NCBI GenBank assembly: GCA_030041375.1 | Contig: JASHOA010000020.1 | Span: forward strand, 1 to 34,449 | Origin: Acetobacteraceae bacterium | GTDB lineage: Bacteria; Pseudomonadota; Alphaproteobacteria; Acetobacterales; Acetobacteraceae | Length of the DNA: 34,449 bases | Direction of reading: 5' to 3' | Shown here: piece after piece, positions 15,986-25,494 of the stretch | Position numbering within the stretch: position 1 is the first letter of the stretch | Layout of the letters: each line of letters begins with the position of its first letter | Notes under the pieces: model-generated | Told to the model about the DNA's origin: nothing | What the model saw: the letters and a program-made list of their open reading frames with translations, nothing else | The model's database searches: none | Program-made: the position numbers and the translations under genes

Positions 15986-17893
15986 ATGAAACACATCGTC
16001 GAGACGAACCAATTGGCCGCTCCCGCGTGGCCGGCCGCGGCGCTGCGGCTGGGCACGATGGTGGCCGTCCTCGGCGTCGTCTACGGCGATATCGGCACCA
16101 GCCCACTCTATACCATGCACGCCAGCCTGGCCCTGTTCACCGATGGCAGGAGCGGGCCGGTCGCTGTCCTCGGGGTGCTGTCGCTCGTCTTCTGGGCCCT
16201 GATCCTGATCGTGACGATCAAATACGTGCTCCTGGTGATGCGCGCCGACAATCGCGGCGAGGGCGGAATCCTGGCCTTGATGGCCCTCGCGCAGCGCGTC
16301 TCGCGCAATCCCGGCACGCGCGCCGCCCTGGCCCTGATCGGTATCGCCGGGGCCTGCCTTCTGTTCGGAGATGGCCTGATCACGCCCGCGATCTCGGTGC
16401 TCTCGGCGGTGGAAGGACTCGACGTCACCGTCCCGAGCCTCCGCCACTACGACCTTCCGATCGCCGTCCTGGTGATCGTCCTCCTGTTCGCCATCCAGTC
16501 CCGTGGCACCGGGCGGATCGGCCGCCTGTTCGGTCCCGTGATGGTGGTCTGGTTCGCCGCGATCGGCGCCTTCGGCGCGATCGAAATCGCCCACCATCCC
16601 GCCGTTCTGCTGGCCATCTCCCCGCATTATGGCGTCCGCTTCTGCCGCGCGCATGGCTGGATCGCTTTCGTCTCGCTCGGCGCCGTCGTCCTCGCCGTCA
16701 CCGGGGCGGAGGCGCTCTACGCGGACATGGGACATTTCGGGCCACGCCCGATCCGCCGTACCTGGATCGGCTTCGTGCTGCCCACCCTGGCGCTGAACTA
16801 TTTCGGGCAGGGCGCCCTCCTCCTGCATGACCCGAACGCGCTCGCCAATCCGTTCTTCCTCCTGGTGCCCCATCTCCTGCGCTTGCCGATGGTGGTGCTG
16901 GCAACCGCCGCCACGGTGATCGCCAGCCAGGCCCTGATCTCGGGCGCCTTTTCGCTGACACGCCAGTGCGTGCAACTCGGATTCCTGCCCCGTATGACGG
17001 TGCGTCACACCAGCAAGACCGAAGAAGGCCAGATCTACGTCCCGCAGGTGAACTCGGCGCTCGCCGTCGGCGTGCTGCTGCTGGTGCTCTCGTTTCGCAC
17101 CAGCGACAATCTCGCCGCCGCCTACGGAATCGCCGTCACCGGAACCTTCATTTGCACCGCGTTCCTGGCGATGGTGGTGTTCCATCGCCAGTTCGGATGG
17201 AGCCTTCTCACCGCCTCGCTGGTATTCGGCTTTTTCCTGCTGGTCGACACCACTTTCTTCGCCGCCAACATGCTGAAGCTGCCGGAGGGCGGCTGGGTGC
17301 CGATCGTCCTCGCCATCGCCTTGATGGCGATCATGAACACCTGGAAACGGGGGCGGGACCTGTTGCTCGCGCGATTGCGGCAGGACAGTCTCCCCCTGGC
17401 CTCGTTCCTCGCCCGCCTGCCGGCCTCGCGGATCGTCCGCGTGCCGGGCATTGCCGTGTTTCTCACCGGCAACCCGGAATTCGTGCCCTCGGCACTCCTG
17501 CACAACCTCAAGCACAACAAGGTGCTGCACGAGAAGGTGCTGGTGGTGACGGTGAACACGCTCGACGTGCCGGAAGTCGCCGCGGCCGAGCGGGCGGAGG
17601 TCAAGGAGCTGGCACCCGGAATCTCGCGCGTCAGCCTCCGCTACGGCTTCATGGAAAGCCCGAACATCCCCCGCGCCCTGGAAGAGCTGCGCAGCAAGGG
17701 CGTGCCGTTCGACCCGATGCAGGTCAGTTACTTCCTCGGCCGCGACCTCCTGGTCGCGGGCACCCTGCCCCGGATGCCGTTCTGGCGCCTCTGGCTCTTC
17801 CTCGTGATGGCCCGCAACGCCGTGCCGGCGACGGAATTCTTCCGCATCCCCGCCGACCGCGTCGTCGAACTCGGCGTCAGGGTCGCGATCTGA
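15986..17893 (+). CDS. kup: low-affinity potassium transporter Kup
   Basis: An inner-membrane K+/H+ symporter of the KUP/HAK/KT family. The family signature [11 protein letters not shown] is at about 33-43, and [17 protein letters not shown] and [20 protein letters not shown] follow. About 12 hydrophobic segments fill the first 440 residues. The soluble C-terminal domain contains [21 protein letters not shown] chose ATG 15986 (635 aa), because the 31 residues possible upstream are Pro/Arg-rich and unlike the family. The gene ends 12 bp from the end of the convergent ahcY. Confidence 0.95.
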   Translation: MKHIVETNQLAAPAWPAAALRLGTMVAVLGVVYGDIGTSPLYTMHASLALFTDGRSGPVAVLGVLSLVFWALILIVTIKYVLLVMRADNRGEGGILALMALAQRVSRNPGTRAALALIGIAGACLLFGDGLITPAISVLSAVEGLDVTVPSLRHYDLPIAVLVIVLLFAIQSRGTGRIGRLFGPVMVVWFAAIGAFGAIEIAHHPAVLLAISPHYGVRFCRAHGWIAFVSLGAVVLAVTGAEALYADMGHFGPRPIRRTWIGFVLPTLALNYFGQGALLLHDPNALANPFFLLVPHLLRLPMVVLATAATVIASQALISGAFSLTRQCVQLGFLPRMTVRHTSKTEEGQIYVPQVNSALAVGVLLLVLSFRTSDNLAAAYGIAVTGTFICTAFLAMVVFHRQFGWSLLTASLVFGFFLLVDTTFFAANMLKLPEGGWVPIVLAIALMAIMNTWKRGRDLLLARLRQDSLPLASFLARLPASRIVRVPGIAVFLTGNPEFVPSALLHNLKHNKVLHEKVLVVTVNTLDVPEVAAAERAEVKELAPGISRVSLRYGFMESPNIPRALEELRSKGVPFDPMQVSYFLGRDLLVAGTLPRMPFWRLWLFLVMARNAVPATEFFRIPADRVVELGVRVAI

Positions 17894-17905
17894 AAGGCGA
17901 GCGGC

Positions 17906-19213
17906 TCAGTAACGATAGAGATCGGGCTTGAAGGGGCCCGCACGCTCGACGCCGATATAGTGCGCCTGCTCGGGCGTGAGCCTGGTGAGCACGGCACCCA
18001 CCTTGGCCAGATGCAGTTGCGCCACCTTCTCGTCGAGATGCTTGGGCAGCGTATAGACGCGCCGCTCGTAGCGCCCGGGCGGCGCCGTGTAGAGCTCGAT
18101 CTGCGCCAGCACCTGGTTGGTGAAGCTCGCACTCATCACGAAGCTCGGATGCCCGGTCGCGTTGCCGAGATTCACCAGCCGCCCCTCGGACAGGATGATC
18201 AGCCGCTTGCCGTCCGGGAAAATCACCTCGTCCACCTGCGGCTTGACGTTCTCCCACACGAAGTTCCTGAGCGCACCGATCTGGATCTCGGAATCGAAAT
18301 GGCCGATGTTGCACACAATGGCTCGGTGCTTCATCGCCCGCATGTGCTCGAGCGTGATGACGTCGATATTCCCGGTCGCCGTCACGAAGATGTCCCCGCG
18401 CGGCGCGGCATTTTCCATCGTCACCACCTCGTAGCCTTCCATCGCCGCCTGCAGCGCGCAGATCGGGTCGATCTCGGTCACCAGCACCCGGCAGCCGGCC
18501 TGCCGGAGGCTCGCCGCCGACCCCTTGCCCACGTTGCCGAAACCGGCCACCGCGGCGATCTTCCCCGCCATCATCACGTCGGTCCCGCGGCGGATGCCGT
18601 CCACCAGCGATTCCCGGCAGCCGTAGAGATTGTCGAACTTCGATTTGGTCACGCTGTCATTGACGTTGAATGCCGGCACCAAGAGCGCGTGGTTCGCCGC
18701 CATCTCGTAGAGACGATGCACCCCCGTCGTCGTCTCCTCGGAAATGCCCTTGACGGCGCTCATCAGCTTCGGATGCCGCTCGTGCATCACCTTGGTCAGA
18801 TCGCCCCCGTCATCGAGGATCATGTTCGGCCCCCAGCCGTCCGGGCCCTCGATCGTCCGCTCGATCGCCCACCAGAACTCCTCCTCCGACATCCCCTTCC
18901 AGGCGAACACCGGAACACCCGCCGCAGCCACCGCAGCCGCCGCATGATCCTGGGTCGAAAAGATGTTGCAGGAGGACCAGCGCACGCTGGCCCCGAGAGC
19001 CATCAAGGTCTCGATCAGGACCGCGGTCTGAATCGTCATGTGCAGGCACCCGGCGATGCGGGCGCCGGCCAGCGGCTTTGCCTCTCCGTACTCGGCACGC
19101 ACCGCCATCAGGCCCGGCATCTCGTCCTCGGCGATGGCAATCTCGCGCCGGCCCCACTCGGCCAGCGAAAGATCCTTCACCTTGCAGTCGGTCAGTCGCG
19201 TTCCCTCGGGCAT
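17906..19213 (-). CDS. ahcY: adenosylhomocysteinase
   Basis: Splits S-adenosylhomocysteine into adenosine and homocysteine with bound NAD, relieving product inhibition of methyltransferases. Typical stretches are [20 protein letters not shown], the active-site [18 protein letters not shown] (catalytic Lys and Asp), the NAD-binding GFGNVGKG (about 225) and the C-terminal KPDLYRY. ATG 19213 has GAGG 9 nt upstream; a TTG nine codons further up is less likely. The length is 435 aa. It lies 185 bp downstream of rho on the same strand. I looked for an SAH riboswitch in that gap and did not find one. Confidence 0.96.
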   Translation of the reverse strand: MPEGTRLTDCKVKDLSLAEWGRREIAIAEDEMPGLMAVRAEYGEAKPLAGARIAGCLHMTIQTAVLIETLMALGASVRWSSCNIFSTQDHAAAAVAAAGVPVFAWKGMSEEEFWWAIERTIEGPDGWGPNMILDDGGDLTKVMHERHPKLMSAVKGISEETTTGVHRLYEMAANHALLVPAFNVNDSVTKSKFDNLYGCRESLVDGIRRGTDVMMAGKIAAVAGFGNVGKGSAASLRQAGCRVLVTEIDPICALQAAMEGYEVVTMENAAPRGDIFVTATGNIDVITLEHMRAMKHRAIVCNIGHFDSEIQIGALRNFVWENVKPQVDEVIFPDGKRLIILSEGRLVNLGNATGHPSFVMSASFTNQVLAQIELYTAPPGRYERRVYTLPKHLDEKVAQLHLAKVGAVLTRLTPEQAHYIGVERAGPFKPDLYRY

Positions 19214-19398
19214 GCGGGTATCCTCGGTCGTCTCAAGCAAAGGATGCGGCCTCGGCGCGGCTCAGCCGATCGATCAGGCCGGGTTACCGGCGGCCGCCCC
19301 CTCGCCTCGCCCTCTCGGCGCCATCTCGCTCCACCAGGCCGGTTTCGCACCGCCCGCCCGGCGGGCCGGTTCCAGCCCAAGGCCGCCACCGGCCGGGC
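19214..19398 (-). other. rho-ahcY intergenic region
   Basis: 185 bp, GC-rich. A palindrome at 19352-19366 (GCCCGCC-G-GGCGGGC reading) could fold, but no T-tract follows, so a terminator for rho is uncertain. It presumably contains the ahcY promoter; no good -10 is visible. Confidence 0.3.
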
Positions 19399-20673
19399 TC
19401 AGGTATTCATCGCGTCGAAGAAATCCTGGTTCGTCTTGCTGTATTTCAGCTTGTCGAGCAGGAACTCCATCGCATCCACCGTACCCATCGGGTTCAGGAT
19501 TCGACGCAGCACCCACATCTTGGAAAGCGTCCCCTTCTCGACCAGCAACTCCTCCTTCCGGGTGCCCGACTTGGTGATGTCGATCGCCGGGAATGTCCGC
19601 TTGTCCGAGAGCTTGCGGTCGAGGATGATTTCCGAATTGCCGGTGCCCTTGAACTCCTCGAAGATCACTTCGTCCATCCGGCTGCCGGTATCGACCAGGG
19701 CGGTCGCAATGATGGTGAGCGAACCTCCCTCCTCGATGTTGCGGGCAGCACCGAAAAACCGCTTCGGCCGCTGCAGCGCATTGGCATCCACGCCGCCCGT
19801 CAGCACCTTGCCCGAGGAGGGGACAACCGTATTGTAGGCACGGGCAAGGCGCGTGATGGAATCGAGCAGGATCACGACATCCCGCTTGTGCTCGACCAGC
19901 CGCTTCGCCTTCTCGAGCACCATCTCGGTGACCTGCACATGGCGGGTCGCCGGTTCATCGAAAGTCGAGCTGATCACCTCCCCTCTGACGCTGCGCGCCA
20001 TGTCGGTGACTTCCTCGGGCCGCTCGTCGATCAAAAGGACGATCAGGAACACTTCAGGGTGGTTGCCGGCAATGGCGGTGGCGATGTTCTGCAGCATCAC
20101 CGTCTTGCCGGTGCGCGGCGGGGCAACGATCAGGGCACGCTGGCCCATGCCGATCGGCGCAATCAGGTCGATCACCCGTGGCGTATAGTCCTTGCCGGGA
20201 CCTTTGGCGACCGACTGGAAGTTTTCCAGCTCCATCTTCAGCCGCCGGTCGGGATAGAGCGGCGTCAGATTGTCGAAATTGATACGGTGGCGGACCGCTT
20301 CCGGCGGCTCGAAGTTGATGCTGTTGACCTTGAGGAGGGCAAAGTAGCGCTCGCCTTCCTTCGGGGCGCGGATCTGGCCTTCCACCGAATCTCCGGTCCT
20401 GAGGCCGAAGCGGCGGACCTGCGCCGGGCTTACGTAGATGTCATCCGGGCCCGGCAGATAATTGGCCTCCGGGCTGCGCAGGAAGCCGAATCCGTCAAGC
20501 AGGATTTCGAGCGTGCCTTCGCCGCTGATCGCCTGGTCCTTCTCGGCCAGGTTCTTGAGAATCGCGAACATCATGTCCTGCTTGCGCAGGTTGGATGCGT
20601 TCTCGATCTGCAGCGATTCGGCAAAACTCAGCAGGTCGGCGGGTGATTTGGTCTTGAGTTCGGCGAGGTGCAC
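19399..20673 (-). CDS. rho: transcription termination factor Rho
   Basis: A hexameric RNA-dependent ATPase that ends transcription and also suppresses antisense RNA. The N-terminus ([18 protein letters not shown]) and the cold-shock-like RNA-binding domain (GFGFLRS, then [19 protein letters not shown]) are typical. Walker [12 protein letters not shown] lies at about 182-192, and Walker B in [14 protein letters not shown] at about 265. The Q-loop and R-loop regions and the end [12 protein letters not shown] are intact. The start is GTG 20673 with GAGG 6 nt upstream, giving 424 aa. It is the last gene of the hemE-hemH-hemJ-rho cluster but has a 191-bp leader of its own. Confidence 0.96.
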   Translation of the reverse strand: MHLAELKTKSPADLLSFAESLQIENASNLRKQDMMFAILKNLAEKDQAISGEGTLEILLDGFGFLRSPEANYLPGPDDIYVSPAQVRRFGLRTGDSVEGQIRAPKEGERYFALLKVNSINFEPPEAVRHRINFDNLTPLYPDRRLKMELENFQSVAKGPGKDYTPRVIDLIAPIGMGQRALIVAPPRTGKTVMLQNIATAIAGNHPEVFLIVLLIDERPEEVTDMARSVRGEVISSTFDEPATRHVQVTEMVLEKAKRLVEHKRDVVILLDSITRLARAYNTVVPSSGKVLTGGVDANALQRPKRFFGAARNIEEGGSLTIIATALVDTGSRMDEVIFEEFKGTGNSEIILDRKLSDKRTFPAIDITKSGTRKEELLVEKGTLSKMWVLRRILNPMGTVDAMEFLLDKLKYSKTNQDFFDAMNT

Positions 20674-20813
20674 GGATGGCCTCGGGAAAATGGAACGCGG
20701 GCAAAGAAGGAACTGGTCAGCTGACCGAGCGCCGCCTGCCATCAGGGATGAAGGGCGCAGTCCCGGAGGTTTGGGGAAACCGGCTGCTCGGGCGGCTACC
20801 GGTGCGTGGTCGC

Positions 20814-20843
20814 TATGTAGGATGCGGGTAGGCGCTGCGTCAA
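20814..20843 (-). promoter_or_regulatory. candidate rho promoter
   Basis: On the minus strand TTGACG (20843-20838), an 18-bp spacer and TACATA (20819-20814). The -35 is good and the -10 moderate. Transcripts would have a leader of about 135 nt before the rho GTG. rho in other bacteria is autoregulated through its leader, so a separate promoter is plausible. Confidence 0.35.
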
Positions 20844-20864
20844 GGGTACGAACCCTGCGGGCGA

Positions 20865-21317
20865 TCAAAACGGCTTGACGATCACCATCACCACGATGAT
20901 CACCATCAGCACCGCCGGGACCTCGTTGGCGATCCTGTAAAAGCGCTCCGGGCGGCGGTTGGCGTCGGCAAGGAAGTCCTTCCGCCAGCGCGAGAGCATG
21001 CCATGAAAGCCGCTCATCAGAACGACCGACAACAGCTTCAGGTGCCACCAGCCCGCATGCCAGTCCACCGCACCCGGGGTCAGGACGAGCAGGATCCCGA
21101 ACCCCCAGGTGGCCAGCATCGCCGGCAGGGCGATCCGGCCGAGAAGCCGCGCCTCCATGATCTTGAAGCGTTCGCTCGCCGACGAACCCGGAACGGTCTG
21201 GCAATGATACACATAGAGCCGTGGCAGGTAGAGAAGGGCCGCCATCCAGGAAATCACGGCAATGACATGCAACGCTTTCAGCCACAGGAAGGCGGGGGCA
21301 AAGAACGGGATGGTCAT
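20865..21317 (-). CDS. hemJ: protoporphyrinogen IX oxidase, HemJ type
   Basis: A small integral membrane heme protein that oxidises protoporphyrinogen IX to protoporphyrin IX, the oxygen-independent-organism counterpart of HemY/HemG. The 150-aa protein has four hydrophobic segments. The family signature [20 protein letters not shown] with its conserved His, the YLPRLYVYH that follows, and WHLKLL in the third segment are all present. ATG 21317 overlaps the hemH stop by 4 bp (ATGA). The upstream frame (to 21458) only shadows hemH. Position after hemH is fitting: HemJ makes the substrate that HemH uses. Confidence 0.9.
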   Translation of the reverse strand: MTIPFFAPAFLWLKALHVIAVISWMAALLYLPRLYVYHCQTVPGSSASERFKIMEARLLGRIALPAMLATWGFGILLVLTPGAVDWHAGWWHLKLLSVVLMSGFHGMLSRWRKDFLADANRRPERFYRIANEVPAVLMVIIVVMVIVKPF

Positions 21318-22387
21318 GCGGCTCGGGCCTCGATCGGGCATCGGCGATGCGCCCGGCCGCAGGCGCCGCAGCCCGAGAAGCTCGCAATCCCCGAAGGCCC
21401 GCCGCGCGCCTGCCGCACGAGGCCGGCAAGGGCGGCGATGAAGAGCGGCTCGATACAAGGGGTCGGGGCACGGAAGAACGCCGGCACCCCCGCCTCTTCA
21501 GCCAGCTTGCGATAGTCGATGTCGAGTTCCACCAGCGTTTCGGAGTGCTCGGAAACGAAGGCTATCGGCACCACGACAAGCGCTGTCCCCTCCGCGCCCG
21601 CCCGGCGGATCTCCTCGTCGGTCGCCGGCTTGAGCCAGCGCTCCGGCGTCGCCCGGGACTGAAACGAAAGCCGGGCCGCGGGCGCCTCGGCCCCCAGCGC
21701 TGCCATCACCGCGCCCATCGTCGCCTCGACCTGCATGCGATAGGGATCGCCGGCGCGCACGATCCGCTCCGGCAGCCCGTGCGCCGAGAACAGTATCCGG
21801 ACCGCCGTTGCCGGCGGCAGCGCCGTCCGCGCCTCGGCCAGGCTGCGGCGCACAATCGCCGCGAGCGAGGCCACGAAGCCCTGCTCGGCGTACCAGCAGC
21901 AGATGGTGCGGGTCTCTTTCGCAAGCCCCTCTGCCACCGCGGCATCGTGCCAGGCCTTGAGCGAACTGCCCGTGGTCGTGGTCGAGAACTGCGGATAGAG
22001 CGGAAGGAGCACAACCTCGTCGGGGTCCCATTCCGCCACCGCCCGCACGACCTCCTCCGTCAACGGGTGCCAGTAGCGCATGGCGACAAAGGCCCGCGCG
22101 TCAAGCTCCGGAAGCGCAGCCACCAGCATCGACGCCTGCCGCTCGGTCCAGCCAAGCAGCGGCGAGCATCCGCCGAGATGCGCATACGAAACGCTCGCCG
22201 GGCCAAGCCGTGCCCGCACGATGCGCCGGGCCAGCAACGCCCGGACCGGCCACGGAACGCTGAGGATCGCCGGGTCCCGAAACAGGTTGCGAAGAAAGGG
22301 AGCGATCGCCTCCGGCCGGTCGGGCGCACCGAGGTTGAACAGCACGATCGCCACCCGCGGGCGCGGCTTTTCCATCCCCTCCCTCAT
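21314..22387 (-). CDS. hemH: ferrochelatase (likely [2Fe-2S] type)
   Basis: Inserts Fe2+ into protoporphyrin IX, the last step of protoheme synthesis, at the cytoplasmic face of the inner membrane. It has the N-terminal [11 protein letters not shown], the [14 protein letters not shown] stretch, the catalytic His in LFSAHGLPE and the Glu-rich [13 protein letters not shown]. Near the C-terminus [14 protein letters not shown] carries closely spaced Cys residues, as in ferrochelatases that bind a [2Fe-2S] cluster. I chose ATG 22387, which overlaps the hemE stop by 4 bp (357 aa); ATG 22375, directly after GGAGGGG, is possible. It is translationally coupled on both sides. Confidence 0.93.
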   Translation of the reverse strand: MREGMEKPRPRVAIVLFNLGAPDRPEAIAPFLRNLFRDPAILSVPWPVRALLARRIVRARLGPASVSYAHLGGCSPLLGWTERQASMLVAALPELDARAFVAMRYWHPLTEEVVRAVAEWDPDEVVLLPLYPQFSTTTTGSSLKAWHDAAVAEGLAKETRTICCWYAEQGFVASLAAIVRRSLAEARTALPPATAVRILFSAHGLPERIVRAGDPYRMQVEATMGAVMAALGAEAPAARLSFQSRATPERWLKPATDEEIRRAGAEGTALVVVPIAFVSEHSETLVELDIDYRKLAEEAGVPAFFRAPTPCIEPLFIAALAGLVRQARGGPSGIASFSGCGACGRAHRRCPIEARAA

Positions 22388-23415
22388 GCCAGCCCGCGCC
22401 ACAAGCCGACCAGTTCCGCCACGTGCTCGGGAGGTGTCGCCGCGACGACACCGTGGCCAAGGTTGAAGATGTGCGGCCGGCCGCGAACCGCCTCGGCGAT
22501 GCCGAGGACCTCCTCGCGCAGGCAGGCACCGCCGGAGAGCAGCGAAAAAGGATCGAGATTGCCTTGCAGCACGATCGGAGCGGGAAGCAGCCTCTCCGCC
22601 AGCGAAAGATCGGCGGCCGTATCAAGCGAGACGCAATCGACGCCGGCCAGCCGCCCGTAGGCGTCCACCATCAGCCCCGCCAGCCGCGGAAATCCAATCA
22701 CCGGAACAGCCGGAAAGCGTGCCTTCAGGCTGGCCGTGATCGCCGCCGTCGGGCCGATCACGAAGCGATGGAAGAGCCGGGGAGAAAGCAGTCCCGCCCA
22801 GCTGTCGAACAGCATCAGCACCTCGGCTCCGGCTTCGGCCTGGGCGAGGAGATACCCGATGACAGCCTGGGTCAGGCACTCGATCAGCTCGGCGAACAGC
22901 CCCGGTTCCTCACGCACCATCCGTCTGGTGGCGGCGAATTCGCCGCCCCGTCCATCTACCAGGTAGCAGGCCAGGGTGAACGGCGCGCCGGCGAACCCGA
23001 TCAGCGCCACGCCGGAAGGCAAGGCTGCTCGGACCCCGCGGATCGCTCGCAAGACCGGCTCGATCGCCGGCCGCAGACGGTCAAGGTCGAGCCGTGCAAG
23101 AAGGGTCCGATCGCTGAGCGGCGGCAGCACCGGCCCGATCCCCTCCTCGAAGGAAAGCGGATGCCCCAGCGCCCATGGCAGCAACAGGATGTCGCTGAAC
23201 AGGATGGCCGCATCGAATCCGAACCGGCGGAGCGGCTGCAGGCTCGCCTCGATGGCAAGCTCGGGGCTGAGACAGAAGGAAAGGAAATCTGCCGCCTCCG
23301 CGCGCAGCGCGCGATATTCCGGGAGATACCGCCCGGCCTGGCGCATCAGCCAGATCGGAGACGGCCAGGTTGCCTTCCCACCGAGCACCTCCAGGAGCGG
23401 TTTCCGGCTCTCCAA
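22384..23415 (-). CDS. hemE: uroporphyrinogen decarboxylase
   Basis: Removes four carboxyl groups from uroporphyrinogen III to give coproporphyrinogen III. The core signature PIWLMRQAGRYLPEYR lies near residue 20, with the Arg residues that bind substrate. AAILFSDILLLPWALG holds the catalytic Asp, FAGAPFTLACYLVDG follows, and the C-terminus has FNLGHGVVAATPPEHV. No ATG fits the family start. TTG 23415 has AAGGA 7 nt upstream and gives 343 aa beginning LESRKPLLEVLGG, very close to the usual start. The 49 further codons up to 23562 look non-coding. It is the first gene of the heme-rho cluster. Confidence 0.93.
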   Translation of the reverse strand: MESRKPLLEVLGGKATWPSPIWLMRQAGRYLPEYRALRAEAADFLSFCLSPELAIEASLQPLRRFGFDAAILFSDILLLPWALGHPLSFEEGIGPVLPPLSDRTLLARLDLDRLRPAIEPVLRAIRGVRAALPSGVALIGFAGAPFTLACYLVDGRGGEFAATRRMVREEPGLFAELIECLTQAVIGYLLAQAEAGAEVLMLFDSWAGLLSPRLFHRFVIGPTAAITASLKARFPAVPVIGFPRLAGLMVDAYGRLAGVDCVSLDTAADLSLAERLLPAPIVLQGNLDPFSLLSGGACLREEVLGIAEAVRGRPHIFNLGHGVVAATPPEHVAELVGLWRGLA

Positions 23416-23746
23416 TAAGGAATCCTTTTCTTCCTTTGATGATGGCTGTGGAGCCCTGTGCAAACTGGGGTACCCCGCATTGCCTTCGCCCGGCGAGCAT
23501 TCATCCCCAAATCCGCGTCCCGGCAAGACCAGGAGGGCCTTGGCCCTTCGCGGCATATGCACAGGCGGGCGGAAGAGCGAGCTGATTTGTCCCGCCCTGG
23601 CAGCCCGCCGGCGGTTACTCCCGCAGTGCCGGCCGAAGGCGCCGGCAGGGCAGGGCGATCCCCGCGATTCACGCCCTCCGACGATTCCGCCTCGGGCGAT
23701 CGCGGGCTAGGCAGTCGCACCGGTGCTGCGCTATGGCAGGCCGGGA
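23416..23746. other. hemE-ppsR intergenic region, candidate replication origin
   Basis: 331 bp between divergent hemE and ppsR. In Caulobacter crescentus and Rickettsia prowazekii the mapped origin lies between hemE and the gene numbered 1, a ppsR homolog by my recollection. Two 8-of-9 matches to the relaxed DnaA-box pattern TTWTNCACA are visible: 23555-23563 (ATATGCACA) and 23457-23465 on the minus strand (GTTTGCACA). A GAATC site lies at 23420 and two more within repeat A copy 4. The AT-rich part is short (23411-23445). Origin function is inferred from position plus these weak boxes. Confidence 0.45.
23659..23708 (-). repeat. palindromic repeat A, copy 4 (inverted)
   Basis: Reverse-complement copy of repeat A. 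48 of 50 bp match the other copies; the first two bases at the 23659 end differ (TC for AG), so the terminal stem is shorter. No B partner follows. It lies 38 bp upstream of ppsR within the candidate origin region. Confidence 0.85.
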
Positions 23747-24637
23747 ATGCCTGACGTGCGGCTCAACCTGCACCTGGTCTCGGATGCAACGGGCGAGACG
23801 CTGAATTCGATTGCCCGGGCAACCATCGTGCAGTTCGAACATGCGCAGATCCTCTGCCACCGGTGGAGCTTGATCAGGAGCGCGCTCCAGCTTCACCGCG
23901 TGATCGAGGGAATCGAGGCCGAACCGGGGCCGGTGCTCTCGACCCTCCTCGAGCGTGCCCTGCGCACGGAACTGGAAACGGCCTGCCAGCGGTTCGGTGT
24001 TCCCGTCCTGCACGTTCTCGATCCGGTGCTGGCAATGCTGGCGGACCAGGTGGGTGAGCAGGCAGGCGCCCGTCCCGGCCGGCAATACCGGCTCGACAGC
24101 GACTATTTTCGCCGGATCGATGCCATGCACTTCGTGCTTGCGCATGATGACGGCCAGGCTATCGCCGGCATCGCCGAGGCCGACGTGGTGCTGGTCGGGG
24201 TTTCGCGCAGCTCGAAGACGCCGACTTCCTTCTATCTTGCGAACCGCGGAGTGAAGGCTGCCAACGTGCCTCTGGTGCCGAACCTGCCGCTACCGGCAGC
24301 CCTCGAGGCGCCGCATTGCCCTGTGATCGGCCTCACCGTCGAGGCCGACCGCCTGGTCGATATCCGTCGCCATCGCCTGCGCGCGATCGGCGTCGGCGAG
24401 CCGGCCGGCGCGGCGGCACAGCGCGGCAGCGACTATGTGGATCGGGAGGCGGTCGCCGCCGAACTGCTGTGGGCAAGGCGGCTGTGCACGAAGCATGCTT
24501 GGCCGGTGATCGACGTGACGCGCCGCTCGATCGAGGAAACGGCGGCCGCGGTCTTGCAGCACATCGAGGCATGGCATGCTCGCCGCAAGCCGCAAGGCGC
24601 TCGGCAGCCGGGAACACCGGATGCGCCTCCAGCGTGA
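23747..24637 (+). CDS. ppsR: PEP synthase/PPDK regulatory kinase-phosphorylase (DUF299)
   Basis: A bifunctional regulator that phosphorylates and dephosphorylates a Thr next to the catalytic His of phosphoenolpyruvate synthase or pyruvate phosphate dikinase, using ADP and Pi. The start [14 protein letters not shown] is the family signature. The nucleotide-binding P-loop-like [11 protein letters not shown] is at about 151-161, followed by [20 protein letters not shown] 23747 gives 296 aa; a GTG eight codons upstream is less likely. It overlaps maf by 17 bp. Homologs flank the origin next to hemE in several alphaproteobacteria. The target enzyme is not in this window. Confidence 0.92.
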   Translation: MPDVRLNLHLVSDATGETLNSIARATIVQFEHAQILCHRWSLIRSALQLHRVIEGIEAEPGPVLSTLLERALRTELETACQRFGVPVLHVLDPVLAMLADQVGEQAGARPGRQYRLDSDYFRRIDAMHFVLAHDDGQAIAGIAEADVVLVGVSRSSKTPTSFYLANRGVKAANVPLVPNLPLPAALEAPHCPVIGLTVEADRLVDIRRHRLRAIGVGEPAGAAAQRGSDYVDREAVAAELLWARRLCTKHAWPVIDVTRRSIEETAAAVLQHIEAWHARRKPQGARQPGTPDAPPA

Positions 24638-25238
24638 AGGACCGCCGCTGGTGCTGGCCAGCGCCTCGCCCACGCGGGCGAGCCTGCTCAGGTCGGCGGG
24701 GCTTGCCTTTACCATGGCCCCGGCCCTGGCATTCGACGAAGCGGCGGCAAGGCGTGCCGCGCGCGAAAACGGCAGCTCCGCGGCGGAAGCGGCCCGCACG
24801 CTCGCCCAGGGCAAGGCGGCCCTGGTCAGCGCCGCGATGCCGGCGGCAATGGTGGTCGGAGCCGACCAGATTCTCGCGTGCGGGGAAACCTGGTTTGAAA
24901 AGCCGGCCGGCCGGGACGAAGCCAGAGAGCAGCTTCGCGCGCTGAGGGGCCGCGAACACCGCCTGGCAACCGGCGTTGCCGTCGCCCTGGCGGGAAAGCT
25001 GCGGTTCGCCCATGCAGCCGAGGCCATCCTTCGCTTCCGGCAATTCTCCGACGCCCTCCTCGAGGCGGTGCTGGAAGCCGACGCGGCGGCGATCGGCAGT
25101 TCGGTCGGCAGCTATCGGCTGGAAGGGCCGGGGATCCTGCTCTGCGAAGAAATCCTCGGCGATCACTTCACCATCCTCGGCCTGCCGATGCTGCCGCTGC
25201 TCGCCTTCCTGCGCCGCGAAGGAGTGCTGATCGCCTAA
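24621..25238 (+). CDS. maf: Maf-family nucleoside triphosphate pyrophosphatase
   Basis: Hydrolyses non-canonical or excess nucleoside triphosphates to monophosphates (house-cleaning); overexpression of some members blocks septation. The N-terminal signature ASASPTR is at 13-19, [10 protein letters not shown] holds the catalytic Asp, and the [20 protein letters not shown] region and [19 protein letters not shown] follow the family pattern. ATG 24621 overlaps ppsR by 17 bp and gives 205 aa. The usual next genes aroE-coaE-dnaQ are absent; the coding series stops here and an AT-rich gap follows. Confidence 0.92.
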   Translation: MRLQREGPPLVLASASPTRASLLRSAGLAFTMAPALAFDEAAARRAARENGSSAAEAARTLAQGKAALVSAAMPAAMVVGADQILACGETWFEKPAGRDEAREQLRALRGREHRLATGVAVALAGKLRFAHAAEAILRFRQFSDALLEAVLEADAAAIGSSVGSYRLEGPGILLCEEILGDHFTILGLPMLPLLAFLRREGVLIA

Positions 25239-25266
25239 CGCTCGCAATACCTTTCGCTGCCCGGCA

Positions 25267-25288
25267 ATTCCGCTTCGGGCGGTCACGG
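25267..25288 (-). repeat. degenerate fragment of repeat A
   Basis: 22 bp with 19 identities to the loop and one arm of inverted repeat A (compare 23679-23700 region). The other arm is not recognisable, so this is probably a decayed copy. Confidence 0.5.
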
Positions 25289-25455
25289 ATCAGCCGACGC
25301 AAATAACTCACAAACTCTCCGGGCAGACATTGAGCCTCAGGCAGTGACAAGAAAGTGTCAAAGACGGAAGAGAATAATTGCTTATAGAATTCACTTAATG
25401 AAGACTTTCCGTACCGAAAACAATACTTACTGATACAATAAATGTTATCAGAATA

Positions 25456-25474
25456 TGCAATAATTACTATTGCA
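25456..25474. promoter_or_regulatory. 19-bp inverted repeat, candidate operator
   Basis: Perfect 7-bp arms TGCAATA and TATTGCA separated by 5 bp. It covers the position where the -35 of the promoter at 25486-25494 would be, which suits a repressor or activator site for the dehydrogenase gene. Confidence 0.45.
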
Positions 25475-25485
25475 ATTTCAACGTT

Positions 25486-25494
25486 TGTTATAAT
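25486..25494 (+). promoter_or_regulatory. extended -10 promoter of the sugar dehydrogenase
   Basis: TGTTATAAT is a perfect extended -10 (TGnTATAAT). No good -35 is present at 17 bp, which an extended -10 can compensate. The leader would be about 35 nt, containing the SD GGGGAGG 4 nt before ATG 25537. Confidence 0.6.

Noticed and set aside
14816-17530. 904-aa open frame on the minus strand
   Set aside because: It lies antisense to yggS and kup, which have clear families. Its composition (rich in E, H, D, Q, G) is typical of GC-rich shadow frames.
19214-19398. SAH or SAM riboswitch upstream of ahcY
   Set aside because: Position would be right, but I could not find the conserved core of either class on the minus strand.
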